The notes beneath the pieces were generated by a model. The model saw only the letters and a program-made list of their open reading frames with translations, ran no database searches and was not told where the DNA came from. Of a stretch of DNA of 64,000 bases, positions 28,367 to 37,197 are shown one piece after another (positions within the stretch are counted from its first letter, which is position 1; each line of letters begins with the position of its first letter). Source of the stretch: Thermacetogenium phaeum DSM 12270. Its GTDB lineage: Bacteria; Bacillota; DSM-12270; Thermacetogeniales; Thermacetogeniaceae. Both the position numbers and the translations under genes were made by a program. The DNA lies in contig NC_018870.1 in assembly GCF_000305935.1 (NCBI RefSeq), positions 265,942 to 329,941 of the forward strand, in the 5' to 3' direction.

Positions 28367-28690
28367 TCAAGTGGATTGTTCTTGATACTCAGGATCTTCC
28401 TTGTTCACCGAGCTTTTCAGTTTCCGAATGAACACAATGTCCTGACGGTGTTTGTCTTTTAACATCAGGGCATCCTCTAGTACTAGCCGCAGTTTTCGTT
28501 CATCGAGTTCAGAGGCATAGGCCCAGCGGAAAAAGTGCCTGAAGGATCTAAGGTTGATGGTTTGTGCCAGTCGCTCCAATGCTGCGAAGGTTCGCTCAAT
28601 AAACTTTTTTCGAGTTTCTTCCCGTTCTTTCCGTTTCTTTTCTAGGACAGCGTCCAGGAGATGGGTGGAAAAACGTTCACTCACGGACAA
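28367..28690 (-). CDS. Hypothetical helical protein
   Basis: 107 residues, TTG start at 28690 (GGGGGTG close upstream) or GTG 28684. Highly charged and helical: LLDAVLEKKRKEREETRKKF, then RSFRHFFRWAYASELDERKL. I do not recognise it. The N-terminal helix resembles leader helices of some nucleotidyltransferase-type antitoxins, but the GS-DxD motif is absent. Lies between a small membrane protein and TA genes on the same strand. Confidence 0.45.
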   Translation of the reverse strand: MSVSERFSTHLLDAVLEKKRKEREETRKKFIERTFAALERLAQTINLRSFRHFFRWAYASELDERKLRLVLEDALMLKDKHRQDIVFIRKLKSSVNKEDPEYQEQST

Positions 28691-28749
28691 TCACACCCCC
28701 AGAATACCACCCTAACGTTCAGCTCGGTTGAACATGGGTATGGACCGAG

Positions 28750-29121
28750 TTACCAGATGACTTCCACATCGTAGCGTCTGATTTGAGGATCCGTGGTGAG
28801 GATCGGGAGGTTTTCTAACTGGGCCTGGGCAATGAGAAGCTGGTCAAAGGGATCACGATGAAGAGCCGGTAGTGTAGACACATGCAGGACATGGGTCAGT
28901 CCGACAGGTAAAGGGTCGATTCCATTCACGGCCAGTTGTTCGATAATGAAGGATTTCAAATTCCCTGGTAAAGTCAATTTCCCCAGAGCAGCCTTTATAG
29001 CCACCTCCCAGGCACTCGCAGCACTAAAAAACAATTTGTTTTCGCCTCTGCTGATAATTTCCCTGGCGCGCGAGATAACCGGGGATCGTCGGTAATCCAC
29101 CATAAGAAGGTAATAATACAC
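28750..29121 (-). pseudogene. PIN-domain toxin (Phd-associated VapC type), N-terminus destroyed
   Basis: The C-terminal two thirds are a good PIN domain: ASAWEVAIKAALGKLTLPG, LPALHRDPFDQLLIAQA and LPILTTDPQIRRYDV. The first strand with its catalytic aspartate (MRALLDTHTFLWW in the relative at 35103-35186) is missing or scrambled. Comparison shows one base lost in CTCG(G)CGCGCC and the LLDTH codons replaced. The same-strand partner antitoxin is also absent, so this copy should be inactive. Bases 29053-29111 are repeated at 35103-35162. Confidence 0.7.
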
Positions 29122-29196
29122 AAAGTCTCATTCCTTTTTCAAGCAGTATTTTTACTGGCAGAAGGCCTACCGAATTCTATAAGCAAATTTGCTGGC

Positions 29197-29616
29197 TCAC
29201 CAGCTCAGAATTGTTAATTGGTCGAACGGATAATGAGCAAGATTTCGCGTAACGAGGGTCAGGTTCCGGGATATAGCGATGGCAGCGTTGACCACATCTG
29301 CTACAGACAATGTGTAGCCTTTGGCCAGCCAGTCTCGACGGAATCTCCCGGCTAAAGCAGCCTCTTTATAAGTTGGTGTGGCATAATAGTATAGTTCCTC
29401 GAGCATGTTTTGGGCCTCTGCTTGCTTATTTTCTGGAATCCCGGTCAAAAATTCAATTACTGTAACGCTAGAAATGAACAGTTCTTCCGAATTAATGTCA
29501 TGCAATAGTTTTTCCGCCCTTTGCCGCCACTGGTTGCGCTTGCTACGATTTAAATCGATTAAGAAGTCGGTATCAAGCAAGGCTCCACAGATTGCTCTTT
29601 TGAGTATTTTACTCAT
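29197..29616 (-). CDS. vapC: VapC-type PIN toxin, copy 1
   Basis: 139 residues. The PIN catalytic acids are in GALLDTDFLIDLNRSKRN, SSVTVIEFLTG, LSVADVVNAAIA and LTLVTRN. The start ATG at 29616 overlaps the antitoxin stop (ATGAGTAA). It is a presumed endoribonuclease neutralised by the upstream RHH protein. A second copy with about 94% identity lies at 44958-45377. Confidence 0.88.
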   Translation of the reverse strand: MSKILKRAICGALLDTDFLIDLNRSKRNQWRQRAEKLLHDINSEELFISSVTVIEFLTGIPENKQAEAQNMLEELYYYATPTYKEAALAGRFRRDWLAKGYTLSVADVVNAAIAISRNLTLVTRNLAHYPFDQLTILSW

Positions 29617-29887
29617 CTGCCCTTACATCCTTTTCGCGCAACCGGTTGATAAAAGCCAATGTATCATCCCCTTCTTCCGGCCTTCTGTCAGGTACTAGTT
29701 TACCAGTAATGAAGCCCTCTTCTTTTTGAATGAAAGCCAGGCGTTTTTGCCTTTTTAATTCTTTCTCAATGGCGGAGAGGATAAATTTTGAGCGGTTTCC
29801 TTTGCCTGCTATGGCATCAATTTCTTTGAGAATATTGAGAGGCAACCTTACTGCCGTTATTCTTGAGTTCTTACCGGGGTTGACCAT
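29609..29887 (-). CDS. vapB: RHH-type antitoxin, copy 1
   Basis: 92 residues from ATG 29887 (GAGGTG nine bases upstream; the GTG at 29899 lies within that site). The ribbon-helix-helix DNA-binding part is SRITAVRLPLNILKEIDAIA (about residues 7-26) followed by GNRSKFILSAIEKEL. The C-terminal acidic tail (RRPEEGDDTLAFINRLREK) would wrap the PIN toxin. It probably represses its own promoter through the palindrome at 29915-29937. Confidence 0.87.
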   Translation of the reverse strand: MVNPGKNSRITAVRLPLNILKEIDAIAGKGNRSKFILSAIEKELKRQKRLAFIQKEEGFITGKLVPDRRPEEGDDTLAFINRLREKDVRADE

Positions 29888-29914
29888 GAAAGCAGTCACC
29901 TCGCTTTGTATTGT

Positions 29915-29954
29915 GGTATTACACTAAGTATAACACCTGCTGAGAAGTATGCAA
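29915..29954 (-). promoter_or_regulatory. Promoter and palindromic operator of the RHH-PIN operon, copy 1
   Basis: On the minus strand TTGCAT (29954-29949), a 16-base spacer and TATACT (29932-29927) form a sigma-A-type promoter. Its -10 sits inside the imperfect palindrome GGTATTACACTAAGTATAACACC (29915-29937; nine of eleven base pairs match), a likely operator for the RHH antitoxin. The same arrangement is kept in the second copy at 45676-45715. Confidence 0.6.
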
Positions 29955-30813
29955 TAGGCCTGAAATATAAAATAACAGATGTGGTTGCTGCTGTTGTCGT
30001 GAACATTTTGCCTAGGGAGAGCATTTGTCGTTTATTTTAAGGTATAATTAAGCTGTAGCTGTTTCCTGGCTGGAAAGTCCCCAGGAAAAAATCAGAAAAA
30101 GGAGGGCATTCTCAAAGGCGAGAGCGCGCTTTGGACGCGGCACATATGAGCAGTTTTTCACCTGAGGCAGTTGCACCGGTTAGAGCCGATTTGGAGGCCA
30201 TCTGAAGGGCAGGTTGAGCCTTCACGATGCGAAAACTGGGAAGAAGGTCACACAGGGAGCGAAGGTAGAGGTTGCCGGGTACTCACCTAGATCTCTTGGC
30301 GTTCGAGGGACATTTCAGGAGGGGAGGTAGCGGATAGCCGCCTTTCCTTCCATCTCCTTGTAGTATAGAGATAGCAGGATATTACAGTTAGTAACCGAAA
30401 TTTCATCCCGTTGGTGGGGTCAAAAGAGGAAAGCACCCCAAACAGGCTCAGGCCGCTCTAGCTTCCAAGCTTTGCAGCATCATCTTTGCCGTGTTGTCAA
30501 AGAACCAACCCTATAACCCTGAATACTTAAATAAAAACCTAAAAACATACCTCTTGACATCTGTTAGTAGGTCTAAAGGGGACGGGTGTCCAGGCGGTAT
30601 TTTTCTATGAAATGGCCAATCTTTATTATTACACAGCTTGGTTCTTATGGCCTATCACGGGCTCGAGCTGGGCGGACTGGCGGAGGATGTAGCCAGGCAT
30701 CGCTGGTAAAGGCCTGGGAGGAAGTAGTAAGTCCATCAGGAGCCGACGCCGGCGCCCCAGTTTGAGTAATATTTTCGGAAGGATTAATTCAGGGAGAGGT
30801 GGGAACACTTACC
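29955..30813. other. Long intergenic region without a recognisable gene
   Basis: About 860 bases. A hairpin TTTCCTGG (30062-30069) with CCAGGAAA (30080-30087) is followed by an A-rich stretch and a GGAGGG. The remainder (30120-30800) has no convincing ORF on either strand and no riboswitch signature that I can identify. It may be a long leader for the chemoreceptor gene or the remains of decayed genes. Confidence 0.4.
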
Positions 30814-32478
30814 ATGATGTGGCGTGAACGTTACTTACAACTGATAGGATATTTTGGCTGCCTCCTGATTTTAACTTTACTGCCCACCGTTGTTGGGGCT
30901 CTGCTTACAGCTAGGCAGGGCGTACGCCTGGAGAACTTTTTTTCTGCAGCCCTGGCCGCTGTGGTTTTAGCCATCGCGCTTAGCCTGCTGAGCAGCATAA
31001 TTCTCTGGCGCAAATGGCTGCAACCGCTGGCTGGCCTAGAGAATTTTTTGAAAATTTTAGGAGAAGGCGATCCGGTAAAAGCTGACCGGTTCTTTTCCAG
31101 CTTGGATTTGCATGTAGCCTTTAAGGAGCCGGTTATGGCAATTTTGGACAATTATTTCCGACTTATAGGCCACATGCAGCGCAGTTCCGATGAGTTGAAT
31201 TGCTTTGTGAACCTCCTTTTTAAGGGTACCGTGGTTAGTCACAACAGCCTCCGGGAGACAAACACGGCTATGCAGGAAATAGCCGGGGGTTCTGATGAGC
31301 AAGCTGGTGCGGCCCAGCGGGTAGCCGAAAGCATGGTGGTTTTGACTGGCCTGGCGGAAGAAATTACCTGTCATGCCCAGTCGGGTTCCCAGATCGCTGC
31401 CCAAGTCCAGTTCAGGCAACAGGAGGGAAGAAACCTTTTAGAACAACTTCTTCAAGAGATTGAGGAAGCGGCTGGTTCCAATGAGCGGGCAGCCCAACAG
31501 ATGCACAATCTGGAAGAAAAAATGTCTCGCATCAACGAATTTGTCCGGGTGGTTACGGCCATCGCGGAGCAGACTAACCTGCTTTCCCTCAATGCAGCCA
31601 TTGAGGCAGCGCGGGCCGGTGAACAAGGTCGGGGTTTCGCGGTGGTGGCTGATGAGGTGCGCAAATTGGCAGACCAGTCAGCTCAAGCGGCGCAAAATAT
31701 CACCAAGCTGGCGGAAGAGATCCAGGCCCAGGCGCGGGAAACAGCCTCCCAGGTGAAGAAGAATGTGGAACTGGTCAAAGGCAATATAGAAAGAGGACAG
31801 AAAGCCAAGGTTGCTTTCCAGGCCATAGCCGAGGCCATAGATCAGGCAGTCAAGGCTATGCAAGAGATAAATAATCGGGCGCACCAGCAAGCCGAGCAGG
31901 TACGGACGGTGAATGAGGACGCGACTCGGATGGCCGCAGTGGCTGAGGAGACCGCAGCTAGTATTCAGGAAATTACGGTATCGACCGGAGAGCAGCAGGA
32001 GGCCATGAGTAAAATGGAGGAAAGCGCGAAAAAACTAGCTCGTATGGCGGAGAATTTCTTTGAGTTGGCGTCCGCCTACACCCGGGGCGGGTGGGACCAG
32101 ACTACGTGTCAAGCCTTAATCCGGCAAGGCCAAACCATATTGGAAGAGCTAGCAGCTAGGCCAGAGGTGCAGAAAATGGATGCTAGCCAGATGAAGCCCT
32201 TATTGGACCGAGTTTTTGAAGGTTCTCCCGAAATTCAGACTCTTATTGCTACTTTGCCTGACGGTGCGCCCATATATAGTCGGCCGCCAGCTAAAGTAGC
32301 CAATTGGGCTTTCCGCCCTTGGTTTCAGGCAGGTATGGAAGGCAAAAAATTTGCCACTGAGCCGTACATAACACAGGTTACTAACCGCCTGGCCATTACA
32401 GTATCCGTACCCGTGAAAAAGGAAAGCGGGGAAGTAGTGGGAGTTTTGGCAGCCAATCTGGTGCCGGCCAAAGGCTAG
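30814..32478 (+). CDS. Methyl-accepting chemotaxis protein with C-terminal Cache-like domain
   Basis: 554 residues from ATG 30814 (GAGAGGTGGG upstream). Two N-terminal membrane helices (about residues 5-30 and 38-65) with almost no extracytoplasmic loop are followed by a linker. The MCP signalling domain contains the conserved tip [20 protein letters not shown] and [16 protein letters not shown]. The last 135 residues ([20 protein letters not shown], then [24 protein letters not shown]) resemble a PDC/Cache sensor, here placed after the signalling domain and therefore cytoplasmic. It would couple a cytoplasmic ligand to CheA. Flagellin is encoded 14 kb downstream. Confidence 0.85.
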   Translation: MMWRERYLQLIGYFGCLLILTLLPTVVGALLTARQGVRLENFFSAALAAVVLAIALSLLSSIILWRKWLQPLAGLENFLKILGEGDPVKADRFFSSLDLHVAFKEPVMAILDNYFRLIGHMQRSSDELNCFVNLLFKGTVVSHNSLRETNTAMQEIAGGSDEQAGAAQRVAESMVVLTGLAEEITCHAQSGSQIAAQVQFRQQEGRNLLEQLLQEIEEAAGSNERAAQQMHNLEEKMSRINEFVRVVTAIAEQTNLLSLNAAIEAARAGEQGRGFAVVADEVRKLADQSAQAAQNITKLAEEIQAQARETASQVKKNVELVKGNIERGQKAKVAFQAIAEAIDQAVKAMQEINNRAHQQAEQVRTVNEDATRMAAVAEETAASIQEITVSTGEQQEAMSKMEESAKKLARMAENFFELASAYTRGGWDQTTCQALIRQGQTILEELAARPEVQKMDASQMKPLLDRVFEGSPEIQTLIATLPDGAPIYSRPPAKVANWAFRPWFQAGMEGKKFATEPYITQVTNRLAITVSVPVKKESGEVVGVLAANLVPAKG

Positions 32479-32738
32479 AAAATAATGAGCTATTCACTGT
32501 TACGCCAATCAGGATCACCGGAGGGCTCTCAAGCGGTATCGTGCTCACAGGCCTGAGAGTCCGAGTTTGCTGCCAGGAATCAGAGAAAACTTTTTTCTTG
32601 CCGTTTTACTTTCATCCTAATAGAATAGCACTGGGTAGGGGAGAGAAGGGCTCTTATCCGTATTCAGGATTACGTTGTTTTAAGGAATTAACGTGGAAAT
32701 TTTTGCGAATCAGAATTAATAGCGGTTTGGGAGATATA

Positions 32739-33098
32739 TTAAGGAACGGCAGGTGGTTTTTCTGAAAAGAATTCTAAAGAAAAAAGAGGGCAGATGATTA
32801 GGAAACAGACATACATTCTTCCTGAGCAAGACCCGGGAGGAAGGTAACCTGCATCACAGAGAACGGCCATTATGTCTTTGTAGTCTTCAGGTTCGCGGAG
32901 TTGGAGTTCAGCTATGATGTGATTACCTATATCAAGGCAGGCTTCTACAGCCAGGTGAAGTGTCCGCTCGATATAGCGCCGGTGAATTTTATTTTCTTTT
33001 AGTTTTTCTAGCGAGATGTTCTTTTGTTCTTCTACTAGATCAGAAATATACTCGGTTAAAAGTTTTAATTTTTCCTCCAGGACTTCCTTATCAATCAT
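32739..33098 (-). pseudogene. hepT: HepT (HEPN) toxin, C-terminus lost
   Basis: Starts at ATG 33098, two bases after the mntA stop. MIDKEVLEEKLKLLTEYI and RRYIERTLHLAVEACLDIGN are characteristic of DUF86/HepT. After AGYLPPG the sequence becomes CSGRMYVCFLIICPL, unrelated to the family. The catalytic R-x4-6-H-x-Y motif that should follow is absent. The toxin is therefore probably inactive; the foreign tail shows a deletion or rearrangement near 32845. Confidence 0.75.
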
Positions 33099-33421
33099 TT
33101 TAACCTAGCCTTCCGAAAATCATCGCTTTTCGGAGGCTGTAGAAGTGCTGCATGTCGAAATAACGCCTCCTGGAATTTACCTCGAAGAAGACACGCTGCC
33201 TGTGGTCTTTCTCCAGAATCAGTTTACCGTATTTCCGGACCTGGTGCTGGAGCAGGGGGGGGTGCCTCCATCAAATCAATGACCTGAACAGGTCTGTGAA
33301 GCTTTTCTTGGAGGGCGATTTCCAGCTCTAGCCGTCTTTCAAAACGCTCTAGTTTGTCCTTTATGTTTGGAGAGAAGAGAACGGCAATATCGATGTCGCT
33401 TTCTGGGCGGAACCGGCCACG
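33046..33421 (-). repeat. mntA-hepT duplication, copy 1 (other copy 35544-35918)
   Basis: 376 bp covering the hepT start and most of mntA, nearly identical to 35544-35918 apart from one indel in the G run and a few substitutions. Confidence 0.88.
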
Positions 33422-33538
33422 GGCCAGTGATCCGAAGATGTATGCAGTGGTGATGTCGGGTTGATGGACAATGTATTGAGACACTATGTTAATGATTTCC
33501 TCTTGTATTTTTTGTTGTGTCTTTTGTGAGTCCATCAA
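33100..33538 (-). pseudogene. mntA: MntA nucleotidyltransferase antitoxin, frameshifted in a G/C run
   Basis: From ATG 33538 the frame contains the nucleotidyltransferase motif GSLARGRFRPESDIDIAVLF (GS-x10-DxD) and ends early at 33224. The frame breaks in a run of eight G (plus strand, about 33254-33262). The copy at 35544-35918 has seven bases there (GGAGTGG), and its frame continues through LLLQHQVRKYGKLILEKDH to a stop equivalent to 33100-33102. MntA normally AMPylates HepT tyrosines. The lesion may be real or a homopolymer sequencing error. Confidence 0.75.
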
Positions 33539-34123
33539 GAAACCTCCTGCTCGCTGCTCCCAACATTTCTTGAGAAATTATACCACAAAAATCTTCGTTG
33601 TGTCTTGTTTTTGTTTTCATTCAGGAAATCAGAAAATTCCTGCCTCAAGGAATCAAGGCAAGAGGTGGCTAAGGTCTAGGTTTTTACATTTTGCTCTTGT
33701 TGTGGATAAAAAACGCTGCGGCGCCGCCTAGGTCACAGAGGAAGCAGTGGAAAAGATTTTTCGCGCCCACCCCAGTTTAACTCTTCGAGCAATTGCCGTG
33801 TTATCTCCCTTGAAGTGTTAGCCTTCGCTCTCCGCTGCCTGAGTGCATATGTAAGGACGCTAAAAAGGGCACTCGGGAACTGTTTCCGCACGAACTTGCT
33901 CTCATCTGAAAGCACTATGTACCAAAATAAAACCTTGCTACCCAGTGCCTCGGCGCCGCGGATGATTTGTGTTCACCTCCACGTGACACAGATGTAGGTC
34001 ACGTTGTGGAAAAGCTTCAGAGAAGCGCTTTTCCTGGCATGAAGTGCCTTGGCGGGAGGCAGAAACCACGTGGGGATGAAGCCCATGTGGTTTTTTCATT
34101 CACATGTGTGTGCAGAAAAACAT
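33539..34123. other. Intergenic stretch, no supported gene
   Basis: About 585 bases. A 60-codon minus-strand frame (33733-33915: FVRKQFPSALFSVLTYALRQ) looks coding-like but belongs to no family I recognise and lacks a start signal. Probably decayed sequence. Confidence 0.4.
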
Positions 34124-34152
34124 TTGACGACTGTAACCCAGTAAGGTTATAC
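34124..34152 (+). promoter_or_regulatory. Promoter of AbrB-PIN operon, copy A
   Basis: TTGACG (34124-34129), 17-base spacer, TTATAC (34147-34152). The same boxes and spacing precede the copies at 49224-49252 and 38445-38473. Confidence 0.7.
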
Positions 34153-34188
34153 TTGTGATTGAGAAGTTATCCAGGGAGGTTCGAAGGT

Positions 34189-34467
34189 ATGTCTTATATT
34201 GCAACTGTATCACAAAAAGGGTGGGTTGTCATACCGAAGGAGCTTCGCACAAAGCTCAAGATTCGTCCTGGAAGCAAAGTACTCCTTACCGAAGGGGAGG
34301 ATGGTTTGGTGATCACACCTCTCCCCGAGGACCCGATTGCTGCTTTCCGGGGGATGCTCAAGGGGTTTCCCTTGGTAGAAGAGTTGCTGGAGGCCAGGAA
34401 GGAGGAAGCTGCCCGTGAAGAGCTACGTGCTGGACAGCTACGCGGTGCTGGCGTACTTCCTGGATGA
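34189..34467 (+). CDS. vapB: AbrB/MazE-family antitoxin, copy A
   Basis: 92 residues from ATG 34189. The SpoVT/AbrB swapped-hairpin fold is visible at the N-terminus: ATVSQKGWVVIPKELRTKLK followed by IRPGSKVLLTEGEDGLVITP. The tail (GFPLVEELLEARKEEAAREE) would bind the toxin. It overlaps the toxin gene by 53 bases. The 49289-49567 copy is nearly identical. Confidence 0.87.
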   Translation: MSYIATVSQKGWVVIPKELRTKLKIRPGSKVLLTEGEDGLVITPLPEDPIAAFRGMLKGFPLVEELLEARKEEAAREELRAGQLRGAGVLPG

Positions 34468-34834
34468 AGAGGGGGCAGCGCAGGTGGAGGGACTGCTCCG
34501 GGAGGCCGCTGCAGGGAAGGCATCCCTGAACTTATCTGCCGTTAACCTTGGGGAGGTTGCCTACATCACGCAGCGGAAGGCCGGGGCAGTAGGGAGACGC
34601 AAACTTCTGTCTGCGCTGGATGCCCTTCCGGTTACGGTTGTGGACGCAGACCGGGACCTTGCCCTCGCGGCGGCGGAGATCAAGGCAAAACACGCCGTTT
34701 CTTACGCCGACTGCTTCGCGCTCGCCCTCGCCCGGCGCGGCGGGGCAACCGTGGTAACGGGGGATCCCGAGTTTAAAAAGGTGCAAGGGGTCGTGCCGAT
34801 TCACTGGCTTCCGGAAAAACCCAAACAACGCTAA
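34415..34834 (+). CDS. vapC: VapC-type PIN toxin, copy A
   Basis: 139 residues, GTG start with GGAGG about nine bases upstream. PIN acids: VLDSYAVLAYF, AVNLGEVAYI, VSYADCFALALA and TVVTGDPEF. A presumed RNase paired with the AbrB-type antitoxin upstream. Copies: intact at 49515-49934, 3' remnant at 38474-38755. Confidence 0.9.
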   Translation: MKSYVLDSYAVLAYFLDEEGAAQVEGLLREAAAGKASLNLSAVNLGEVAYITQRKAGAVGRRKLLSALDALPVTVVDADRDLALAAAEIKAKHAVSYADCFALALARRGGATVVTGDPEFKKVQGVVPIHWLPEKPKQR

Positions 34835-34893
34835 CCCCCCATTAACACATCATCAAGACATCGTTTTGGGGACTATCACGTGGAATTCCTTCC

Positions 34894-35102
34894 ATGAAAC
34901 GTCAAAGGCTCGCTACCTTTTGGACTCCTATCCTTTCCCAACGCCTCCGTTATATTCATCAGTTGCATTCTCTAGGGATCGCGGAGTTAGCTGGAAGGGT
35001 ATTTGACGTAGTCACCCAGCCGGAACCGGTTGATGATAGGATGTTGCCAGCAGGATTTGATCGTGAAACCATGGCGGCGGTCTACAGTGGGGGGGCTCCA
35101 CC
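34894..35102 (+). pseudogene. Gene fragment, possibly of an Apea-like paralogue
   Basis: About 70 codons reading LRYIHQLHSLGIAELAGRVF and FDRETMAAVYSGGAPP before the sequence switches at 35103 to a minus-strand toxin fragment. The end weakly resembles LPATMVYSGEAPP of the Apea-like protein at 26323-27759. No function can be given. Confidence 0.35.
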
Positions 35103-35186
35103 GATAATTTCCCTGGCGCGCCGAGATAACCGGGGATCGTCAGTAATCCACCATAAGAAGGTATGGGTGTCAAGCAGTGCTCTCAT
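35103..35186 (-). pseudogene. vapC: PIN toxin N-terminal fragment
   Basis: From ATG 35186, overlapping the antitoxin stop by ATGA, the translation is MRALLDTHTFLWWITDDPR followed by LSRRAREII. This is the intact first strand of a Phd-associated PIN toxin with its catalytic aspartate (LLDTH). The frame is cut at 35103. The missing remainder is what survives in the N-terminally damaged copy at 28750-29121. Confidence 0.75.
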
Positions 35187-35419
35187 TTCTCAAACAACTC
35201 CAGAACAGAGTCTGAAAGTGGTGCATCAAAATCAGGAGCAATGGTAATCTTTCCTTTTGCGCTTCCAGGAACATGCTTTTCAGGCTGCTCCTTTATTGGA
35301 ACGAGGCGAGCAACAGGTTTGCCTGCTTTAGCGATGATAATTTCCTCGCCTTCCTTGACGCGGGCCAGAAGTTTCGAAAAGTGTGTCTTTGCTTCATGAA
35401 TATTGACTTTCCTGGACAT
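35183..35419 (-). CDS. Phd/YefM-family antitoxin, orphaned
   Basis: 78 residues from ATG 35419 (MSRKVNIHEAKTHFSKLLAR). The longer frame starting at 35596 is a chimera with a hepT fragment. KVNIHEAKTHFSKLLARVKE and EEIIIAKAGKPVARLVPI are textbook Phd/YefM. The partner PIN toxin that starts in the overlapping ATGA is cut after 28 codons, so the antitoxin has no functional toxin here. Confidence 0.85.
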   Translation of the reverse strand: MSRKVNIHEAKTHFSKLLARVKEGEEIIIAKAGKPVARLVPIKEQPEKHVPGSAKGKITIAPDFDAPLSDSVLELFEK

Positions 35420-35543
35420 TTTTATCAACCTCTCGACCCCATTGTAGACTAGACTAAGGACTAAGGCAAGATGAGGACTTCTCCTTATTTTGTTGCTGTT
35501 AGATGTTTTTCCAGTAAGCTGTGTTGCTGTTGTCGTGACCGTT

Positions 35544-35918
35544 ATATACTCGGTTAAAAGTTTTAATTTTTCCTCCAGGACTTCCTTATCAATCATTTTA
35601 ACCTAGCCTTCCGAGAATCATCGCTTTTCGGAGGCTGTAGAAGTGCTGCATGTCGAAATAACGCCTCCTGGAATTTACCTCGAAGAAGACACGCTGCCTG
35701 TGGTCTTTCTCCAGAATCAGTTTACCGTATTTCCGGACCTGGTGCTGGAGCAGGAGTGGTGCCTCCATCAAATCAATGACCTGAACAGGTCTGTGAAGCT
35801 TTTCTTGGAGGGCGATTTCCAGCTCTAGCCGTCTTTCAAAACGCTCTAGTTTGTCCTTTATGTTTGGAGAAAAGAGAACGGCAATGTCGATGTCGCTTTC
35901 TGGGCGGAACCGGCCACG
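35544..35918 (-). pseudogene. Truncated mntA-hepT copy 2
   Basis: Contains the first 18 codons of hepT (MIDKEVLEEKLKLLTEYI, from ATG 35596) and the 3' three quarters of mntA, including its unbroken C-terminal frame. The 5' end of mntA is cut within the nucleotidyltransferase motif at 35918, where the duplicated Apea-like gene start begins. hepT is cut at 35544. Neither gene can be functional. Confidence 0.82.
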
Positions 35919-36014
35919 TGTAAAAAAGCGGGAGGTTTATTGCCGATCACAGTGGAGGTCGGGATAGCCAAAAGGATGGTTGCTTATACGAATAGGGGTT
36001 CTACCGCAGCAGGA
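35919..36014 (+). repeat. Duplicate of the Apea-like gene start (copy of 26301-26398)
   Basis: Carries the same ribosome site and TTG start, but the frame leads into unrelated sequence. It directly precedes the promoter of the Rpn-like gene. Confidence 0.83.
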
Positions 36015-36028
36015 GCAGGTTTGAAGAA

Positions 36029-36057
36029 TTGTTTGCCGGCAAAAACCCTGGTATACT
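36029..36057 (+). promoter_or_regulatory. Predicted promoter of the Rpn-like gene
   Basis: TTGTTT (36029-36034), 17-base spacer, TATACT (36052-36057), 68 bases before the ATG. Confidence 0.5.
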
Positions 36058-36124
36058 TAAAGTGTCACGAAAACTAAAAAGACCGGGTGTGTTCGTTACA
36101 ACAATTTAACGGGAGAACCGTCAG

Positions 36125-37123
36125 ATGACAGAAAATCAAATTGACCATGATCGTTTATTCAAAGAACTTTTGGAGAGCTTTTTCGCCGAGTTCATGGAGT
36201 TGTTCTTTCCAGAAGCTGCTCGTTCCATTGACCTGACACAGCTCAGGTTTCTCCAGCAAGAAATCTTCACCGACGTTACAGCCGGTGACAGACACGAAGT
36301 GGACATTCTGGTGGAAACCAGGCTTAAGGGCCAGCCGGGTTTGATTCTGGTACACATTGAACCGCAATCGTACGTACAAAAGAACTTTAACGAGCGGATG
36401 TTCGTTTACTTCAGCCGGTTATACGAGAAGCACCGGCGGAAGATATTGCCGGTGGCCGTATTTGGCTACGACCGGGTACGGGATGAACCGGACAGCTTCG
36501 AGATTGTCTTTCCCTTCCTGGATGTTCTAAATTTCCGGTTTTACAAGCTGGAGTTAAAGAAACTTGACTGGCGGGAGTACATTCATAGTGATAATCCGGT
36601 AGCAGCGGCGCTGTTAAGCAAAATGGGCTTCAGGCCGGGAGAAAGGGTTCGAGTAAAGGTGGAATTCCTGCGCATGCTGGCCCGGATGAAGCTGGACCCG
36701 GCGCGGATGGAGTTGCTGGCCGCCTTTTTCGAGACCTACCTGAAGCTGGACCGCGAAGAAGAAGAACAACTTTACCGGGAATTGGGTAAAATGGACAAAA
36801 AGGAGGTTGATGCCATTATGCAAATAACCACCAGCTGGCATGAAAAGGGCCGTGCGGAAGGCCGTGCGGAAGGCCTTGCGGAAGGACGTGCGGAAGGTCG
36901 TGCGGAAGGCCTAGTGGAAGGTAAAATTAAAGCCAAGCAGGAGGTCATATGCAGGTACCTGGCTTGCAGGTTTGGAGCGGATTCTGCGGCCATACAGGAA
37001 AAGGTGCCGCAACTGACCGACATGGATGCGCTGGACCGGGTGCTGGACCGGCTGTTTGCCGCCGGCTCCCTGGAAGAAGCCCGGAGCATCATCTGGGAGG
37101 AGCTGAGCAGGTTCATTCAGTAA
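36125..37123 (+). CDS. Rpn-family (PD-(D/E)XK) recombination-promoting nuclease/putative transposase
   Basis: 332 residues; ATG 36125 with GGGAGA upstream. The N-terminal PD-(D/E)XK core is visible as DRLFKELLESFFAEFMELF, HEVDILVETR and LILVHIEPQ. The region 240-265 is a near-perfect repeat of the unit GRAEG/GLAEG, followed by a DUF4351-like C-terminal helix (VICRYLACRFGADSAAIQEK). Rpn proteins are multicopy nucleases linked to recombination and to defence islands. The gene is intact and has its own promoter. Confidence 0.87.
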   Translation: MTENQIDHDRLFKELLESFFAEFMELFFPEAARSIDLTQLRFLQQEIFTDVTAGDRHEVDILVETRLKGQPGLILVHIEPQSYVQKNFNERMFVYFSRLYEKHRRKILPVAVFGYDRVRDEPDSFEIVFPFLDVLNFRFYKLELKKLDWREYIHSDNPVAAALLSKMGFRPGERVRVKVEFLRMLARMKLDPARMELLAAFFETYLKLDREEEEQLYRELGKMDKKEVDAIMQITTSWHEKGRAEGRAEGLAEGRAEGRAEGLVEGKIKAKQEVICRYLACRFGADSAAIQEKVPQLTDMDALDRVLDRLFAAGSLEEARSIIWEELSRFIQ

Positions 37124-37129
37124 GTGTAT

Positions 37130-37197
37130 CTTTCGATTATTCCGACCCGACCTTCTCAGCACTATGCCATTAAACCCCTCGCAGTTTGTTTTATCCC
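37130..37197. repeat. 68-bp direct repeat (copy at 41029-41096)
   Basis: Differs by one base from 41029-41096 and starts CTTTCGATTATTCCGACCCG. In this copy it runs into the beginning of the methyltransferase-nucleotidyltransferase fusion; in the other it lies between an AbrB fragment and a glycosyltransferase fragment. Confidence 0.87.

Noticed and set aside
29955-30813. c-di-GMP riboswitch before the chemoreceptor
   Set aside because: No match to the conserved GEMM segments could be found by eye; only an isolated hairpin is seen.
36847-36920. Short tandem repeat resembling a CRISPR-like array
   Set aside because: The repeat is in-frame coding for GRAEG units, with no spacers, and belongs to the Rpn-like protein.
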